Source: Schizochytrium sp. CCTCC M209059 (lineage: Eukaryota > Sar > Bigyra > Thraustochytrida > Thraustochytriidae). From it: DNA of 64,000 bases. Of the stretch, positions 59,767-64,000 are shown one piece after another. Position numbers and translations under genes: made by a program. The notes under the pieces are model-generated. The model had not been told where the DNA came from. It made no database searches and worked only from the letters and a program-made list of their open reading frames with translations. Position 1 is the first letter of the stretch, and every line of letters starts with the position of its first letter. The stretch spans positions 90,866 to 154,865 of the forward strand of contig KN805376.1 of assembly GCA_000818945.1 (NCBI GenBank). Reading direction: 5' to 3'.

Positions 59767-60286
59767 CAAACAAACAAACAAACAAACAAACAAACAAACA
59801 AACAAACAAACAAACAAACAAACAAACAAACAAACAAACAAACAAACAAACAAACAAACAAACAAACAAACAAACAAACAAACAAACAAACAAACAAACA
59901 AACAAACAAACAAACAAACAAACAAACAAACAAACAAACAAACAAACAAACAAACAAACAAACAAACAAACAAACAAACAAACAAACAAACAAACAAACA
60001 AACAAACAAACAAACAAACAAACAAACAAACAAACAAACAAACAAACAAACAAACAAACAAACAAACAAACAAACAAACAAACAAACAAACAAACAAACA
60101 AACAAACAAACAAACAAACAAACAAACAAACAAACAAACAAACAAACAAACAAACAAACAAACAAACAAACAAACAAACAAACAAACAAACAAACAAACA
60201 AACAAACAAACAAACAAACAAACAAACAAACAAACAAACAAACAAACAAACAAACAAACAAACAAACAAACAAACAAACAAACAAA
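59767..60286. repeat. (CAAA)n/(TTTG)n perfect tetranucleotide array, about 130 copies
   Basis: About 520 bases of uninterrupted caaa on the plus strand. The Asn-Lys-Gln-Thr and Cys-Leu-Phe-Val frames that span it are repeat artefacts. It lies upstream of eIF2B-alpha and downstream of the THP3-like gene, both transcribed on the minus strand. Confidence 0.97.
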
Positions 60287-60532
60287 GAACCATGCAAAAT
60301 CGTCGAGGTAAAAACGAGATTCATAATATGTGTAGTGCTTCAGCCAACCAATCAGCGACCCATCCGAGCCCAAAACAACAACAACAAAAAATCTTTGATG
60401 AAAGTCTGTTTGCTAGGTCCACAGCAACTGCGACAGAGACGCAAAGAAAATTGACCATGATCGGGACGTTTGTGGTACAAAAAACAAGAAGAGGAGACGT
60501 ACAAGAAAACCAAACTTACCTTGATCCTCAGA
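60287..60532. other. Spacer downstream of the THP3-like gene
   Basis: About 250 bases, A-rich on the plus strand; probable 3' UTR of the minus-strand gene. Nothing else is seen. Confidence 0.45.
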
Positions 60533-62503
60533 CTACGCTGACGGTGCAGTCGTGTCTCCATCGAGAGCAGGCCATGAGTACGGCTGGAGGAAACCTGGCA
60601 ACGAGGCCTTCGTGTCCACAAGCCCGGCCTTCCCTTCCACAGTGTGCAACTCTGCATTCTTATCGACAAGGCGCTCCCACGCAGCACAATCCTCCGGAAC
60701 ATTGTCGCGAATCATGAGCAATTCGCGCAAAGCAGCCCGGGAAATCGAAGGCCGATACGCTTGGCAAATTGCTCGCAGTGCCTTGTAGCGAACATAGTCC
60801 AAGACCAAATCCATGAGATGGCTGCTCAGCATCGGTGCGCACGTGTATAAACGGAAAAAGGTACTATAGGTTCCCAACTCACAAGCCTGGTACACTGCAA
60901 GCGCATGCCGCACACTCCGGGAACTACGCACGGCCCGCGGCATTGACGAGAGCAGCGAAGCCATCTCGGCGCTGGCATTGTCGTACTTTTGCTTCACGTA
61001 CACGCGATAAAGGACACTGTAGGCTGCAAACTCTTCTCGTGCACATGCGGCGCCAATCTGCGTCTCCCGATACATGTCCTGAAGCTGCGTAAGGCAGCGA
61101 TTGAACTCTTTCATGTCTGTTTGACGCAGCGCAATGCGAGCATGCGTTTCGTAAGCGGTGGCTGTGAACTCGTTTTGAATATTCTGAATCTTGAGATCCA
61201 GCCGGATGGACTTGAGTTGATTGCAAGTCCACAAGTATGTTACCGCGCTGCTTTTGTCTTCGCGGGGAACCTCTTGCGAGGCATGCTGATTGTGCGGACT
61301 CTTTGCCCATCTATCAAGAACCATTTGCAAGGCGCGCTTCAACACCGGCTCGGGTCGCACTGTGGCCGGATCGGGCACCGTGGTGAGCCGCAAAAAGTCT
61401 TTTTCCAGTTTTTGACAAGTGCCCTTGATGTCAAACTGCGACAAGTCAATCTCCATGCCCATGGATTCCGCCTCTTGCATGGCCGCTGCGACGCGCCTCG
61501 CCTCTATGCCCGCCGCGTATGGATTGTAGCGTTGGGCTGGCCCGAGATCCATAGTCTCGGACTCGTTCTGGAAGCGCTCCGCGCGTCGCCGCCGCGCCTC
61601 TTCAGAAGCCATCTTGGTGGACTTGAGTTTTTTCCTTGTCGTCGTCGTCGTCGTCTCCAATTCTCGCTGCTGTTGATTCCCATATCGTAGCTTGGGCGAC
61701 TTGCGCTCGAAAGTGCCCCACGCCATCTCTGCTCCTTTCTCTTCCTCAAGCCCCGCAAGACGGGTCGTCTCGGCCCGACCCGCCCCATGGGGAGGTTGCC
61801 ATCCTGCATTCCTTCTCTTCCCAACGCCATGCTCCTCGCGAAACTTGCTTGAAAACTGGCCCCAGCCACCTGCGCCCGCGCTTGCGCCGTTGCCAGCTTG
61901 CGGGGCCCACGCATGTCCCTGACCCACACTTGTGGCAGCCTCGGCTCTGCTCGTGGTTGCATCCCATTGACGCTTCCGTTTTGGCGAGGGCGAAGGTGCG
62001 AGCGCGGGCGCAGGTGCTTGTGGTGCTTGCTGTGTAAAATTTTGCGCGTCAAGACGAATCGGTTCTTCCCTGTCCCAGTCCAGCGTCCAAAGCTGGCCCA
62101 AGGACATTGCGTTCTCGATTCGCGTTTTCAAGAGAGCTTCTGCCTGCGATTTCTCCTTTTCAGTATTGCACTTGGCGTACATGTTTTCAATGTATCTCTT
62201 TAGAGAGGGAGGCCAGCCCGTTGATGACCCTTCGTGTCCTTCCTTTCGACTTTCCGCAGCTGTTACCGCTGCCGCTGCCTGGCCGTTTGCGGATGAATTC
62301 CTGTTTGCCGCGTTGGCAACATTTCTACGCGCCTCTTCGCTTGCCTGAAGTTGCTGCGTGATGTGCGGGGGCACAGGCTGTCCCATGCGAGTATAATAGT
62401 CTACCCAGGCGCGGCATTTTTCGTAGTACTCATCCCACTGTTTTTGGCGCTCGGCCTCGGAGACATCGGTTGCTGCACCCGGTGCCTGTTGTTGTTCTTG
62501 CTG

Positions 62504-62542
<39 letters not shown>

Positions 62543-62824
62543 TTGCTGATACGACGGGTATTGCTGCTGATACTGTGCATAGTATGCGTGATTGGCGAGT
62601 GGTTGTTGCTGTTGAGGTGGTTGGTGCTGCTGTTGAAACGCTTGCTGGTGGTGATAAGGATAGGCCGTCGGCTGTTGCTGTTGCTGTTGCTGCCAGGCAT
62701 CCTGACTACCTTCATGGGCGTGCCTCGGGTGGCCCCATCCCCGTTGATATTGCTGCTGCTGCGAAGCCTGCTGATACGTCTGCCCTCCCGGTGGTGGTGG
62801 CGCCTGCTGCTGTTGTTGCCACAT
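60533..62824 (-). CDS. SAC3/GANP-domain protein of the THP3/LENG8 type
   Basis: 763 aa from the ATG at 62824. The first 110 residues are Gln/Pro/Tyr-rich with long Gln runs (cag/caa), followed by a WVDYYTRMGQPVPPHI segment. The middle is a disordered basic/Ser/Gly region with nuclear-signal-like KRKRQW. The C-terminal 300 residues are a SAC3/GANP/PCI-type helical domain. Its hallmark GTCQKLEKDFLRLTTVPDP, followed by TVRPEPVLKRAL, is typical of THP3/LENG8 proteins. Relatives act in mRNA maturation, splicing-linked mRNA processing and export. No catalytic residues are expected; it is a scaffold. Confidence 0.92.
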
Positions 62825-63161
62825 GGCGCCAGCTTTGGCAAGATGACCACGGCGCCCCTCGATCCGAAGCTCTCGACCTGCCGCTCTCTTGACACAACCA
62901 GCCTCGAGACTAGAAGGCTGACGGACGGGCCACCGCCGCGCGTCGCGCGTGCGCTGCCACTCACCTCACCTGGGCGCTTAACGCCGCGTTCGCGTCTGCG
63001 TTACAAGTTTGGTCGGGGTCAAGTTTGGGCCAGAATACTTATGACTCGCCAAAGATTGGTAACAAGACTAAACAAGAAGCAACGACAAGCGCAGGTAAAA
63101 TCTCAAAGGTGCGGCGGACATTACAATGGTGGTATACGTTTAGAATTGATAGATAGAGATC
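62825..63161. other. Intergenic region THP3-like / biotin ligase
   Basis: 337 bases that should hold the promoter of the THP3-like gene and the 3' UTR of the biotin ligase. No gene or repeat of note. Confidence 0.5.
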
Positions 63162-64000
63162 TCACATGCGCTTCGAGATGAGGCCCTGGAAGAAATCGAA
63201 ACGATTGCCGTCGGGATAGAGCTCAAAGCGCATGGAAGAATTGAAGGCGTCGCGCGCCACAAGGCAACCACCAGAATCAGGGGCGATGCCCTCAATGATG
63301 ACCTTGCGTCCACCTTCATCCTTGAGCATGACCTCTTGACCAGAGTGAAGCCAGGCAGACTCGTAAGCCGACTTGAGACGGGCGTTGAATCCCTCTCGTT
63401 CAAACTCCGTGTGGAGCGCCTCGTAGCGTTCGAGTATTCGCGCAAGAACCTGCTCACGCGATACGCGCGGGCCCTTGCCGATGGCATTTAGACACGTGGT
63501 TGGATCCTCGTTGTCCACATTTAGGCCAAGTCCAATGCAAACCTTGAAAGTTCTCCCCATGCTCACCGACTGGCAGAGGATACCTCCAATCTTCGTGGAC
63601 TTGTCATAGTAGATGTCGTTGGGCCACTTGATCCCGACCTTGGCGTCCTCAAGACCCTCGAGCGACTTGATGGCCTCCACGATCGCGATGCAAACCAGGT
63701 ATTGCACCAGCGGTAGCGTCCTTCCATCACGCACAGTGGAAATGTACGAAAACAAAAGACAACCGGGCGGACTCGTCCACTCGTTGGACCCGCGACCCTT
63801 GCCGGAGGTTTGCACGTCCGCGACGCAAAGAGTCCCCTCCGGAAAGCCAAGGCCGTGCTCGTAGATGGAAGTCTGCGTCGACTTGAGCACGTGGCCGTAC
63901 AAGACAGACCTGCCATAGACCTGCGTCTTGCAGAATCCAGGCGCCAAGAACTGGCCAATGTCAAAGACGCGCGCCTCGAGTGGGATCTTGGCGTCAGCGC
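63162..64000 (-). CDS. Biotin-protein ligase (holocarboxylase synthetase), 5' end beyond the window
   Basis: Attaches biotin to carboxylases such as acetyl-CoA carboxylase, a key enzyme in lipid-making cells. The frame is open to the end of the window and has no ATG at its upstream limit (IPLEARVFDIGQFLAPGF), so the N-terminus is missing. Visible are the catalytic BirA/LplA-fold motifs: ADVQTSGKGRGSNEW, GIKWPNDIYYD with the catalytic-type Lys, KIGGILCQS, and CIGLGLNVDN. A small C-terminal SH3-like domain follows (SGQEVMLKDEGGRKVIIEGI). Complete at the 3' end. Confidence 0.95.
   Translation of the reverse strand, partial: ADAKIPLEARVFDIGQFLAPGFCKTQVYGRSVLYGHVLKSTQTSIYEHGLGFPEGTLCVADVQTSGKGRGSNEWTSPPGCLLFSYISTVRDGRTLPLVQYLVCIAIVEAIKSLEGLEDAKVGIKWPNDIYYDKSTKIGGILCQSVSMGRTFKVCIGLGLNVDNEDPTTCLNAIGKGPRVSREQVLARILERYEALHTEFEREGFNARLKSAYESAWLHSGQEVMLKDEGGRKVIIEGIAPDSGGCLVARDAFNSSMRFELYPDGNRFDFFQGLISKRM

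Noticed and set aside
59481..60717. Long frames reading Cys-Leu-Phe-Val or Asn-Lys-Gln-Thr repeats
   Set aside because: Translation of the (CAAA/TTTG)n array, not proteins.

Overview
This is a nuclear window from a GC-rich eukaryotic microbe with compact, mostly intron-poor genes. The best guess is a stramenopile, probably a thraustochytrid/labyrinthulomycete. That assignment is inference from gene content: a phosphoglycerate kinase with a mitochondrial-type presequence, a CatSper accessory subunit (implying flagellated cells), few introns, and no prokaryotic operon signals. Coding starts below were placed at ATG codons; several open frames extend further upstream only through TTG/GTG, and those extensions were trimmed. 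One short assembly gap (12 N) lies at 33930-33941.

Layout. 1-6.6 kb: a 78-79 bp minisatellite, a Sec14-like lipid-transfer protein (-), and two tandem paralogous signal-peptide/multi-pass membrane proteins (+), the first frameshifted. 7-10.8 kb: an inverted head-to-head pair of genes fusing an AANAT-like acetyltransferase to a PhzF-like domain; one copy has lost its acetyltransferase residues. 11-20.9 kb: a coiled-coil protein, mitochondrial-type PGK, MutY glycosylase with a C-terminal PIP box, a UIM-bearing protein with a catalytically dead exonuclease/phosphatase fold, and a TAZ zinc-finger protein. 20.9-27.8 kb: about 7 kb with no convincing gene, full of simple repeats, plus an orphan ~100 bp piece of 18S rRNA. 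27.8-38.4 kb: a CatSper epsilon/delta-like ectodomain protein, a SAMHD1-like dNTPase, and a TIR-NACHT-WD40 NLR-like protein.

38.8-51.9 kb: a 576 bp perfect (CAGG)n array, an ankyrin-WW protein, a two-domain SlyD/FKBP-type isomerase with a presequence, and a head-to-head pair (EF-hand/WW/B-box protein and F-box-JmjC-APH protein), each with one inferred 91-nt intron. 51.9-55.7 kb is another gene-poor repeat region. 55.7-64 kb: a small highly biased ORF, a SMYD5-like SET protein, eIF2B-alpha, a 520 bp perfect (CAAA)n array, a THP3/LENG8-type SAC3/GANP protein, and a biotin-protein ligase cut by the window end.

There is no single operon-like system. The most striking candidates are the TIR-NACHT-WD40 receptor beside a SAMHD1-like dNTPase, the AANAT-PhzF fusion pair with one decayed half, the pseudo-EEP protein, the rRNA fragment, and the very long pure tetranucleotide arrays.
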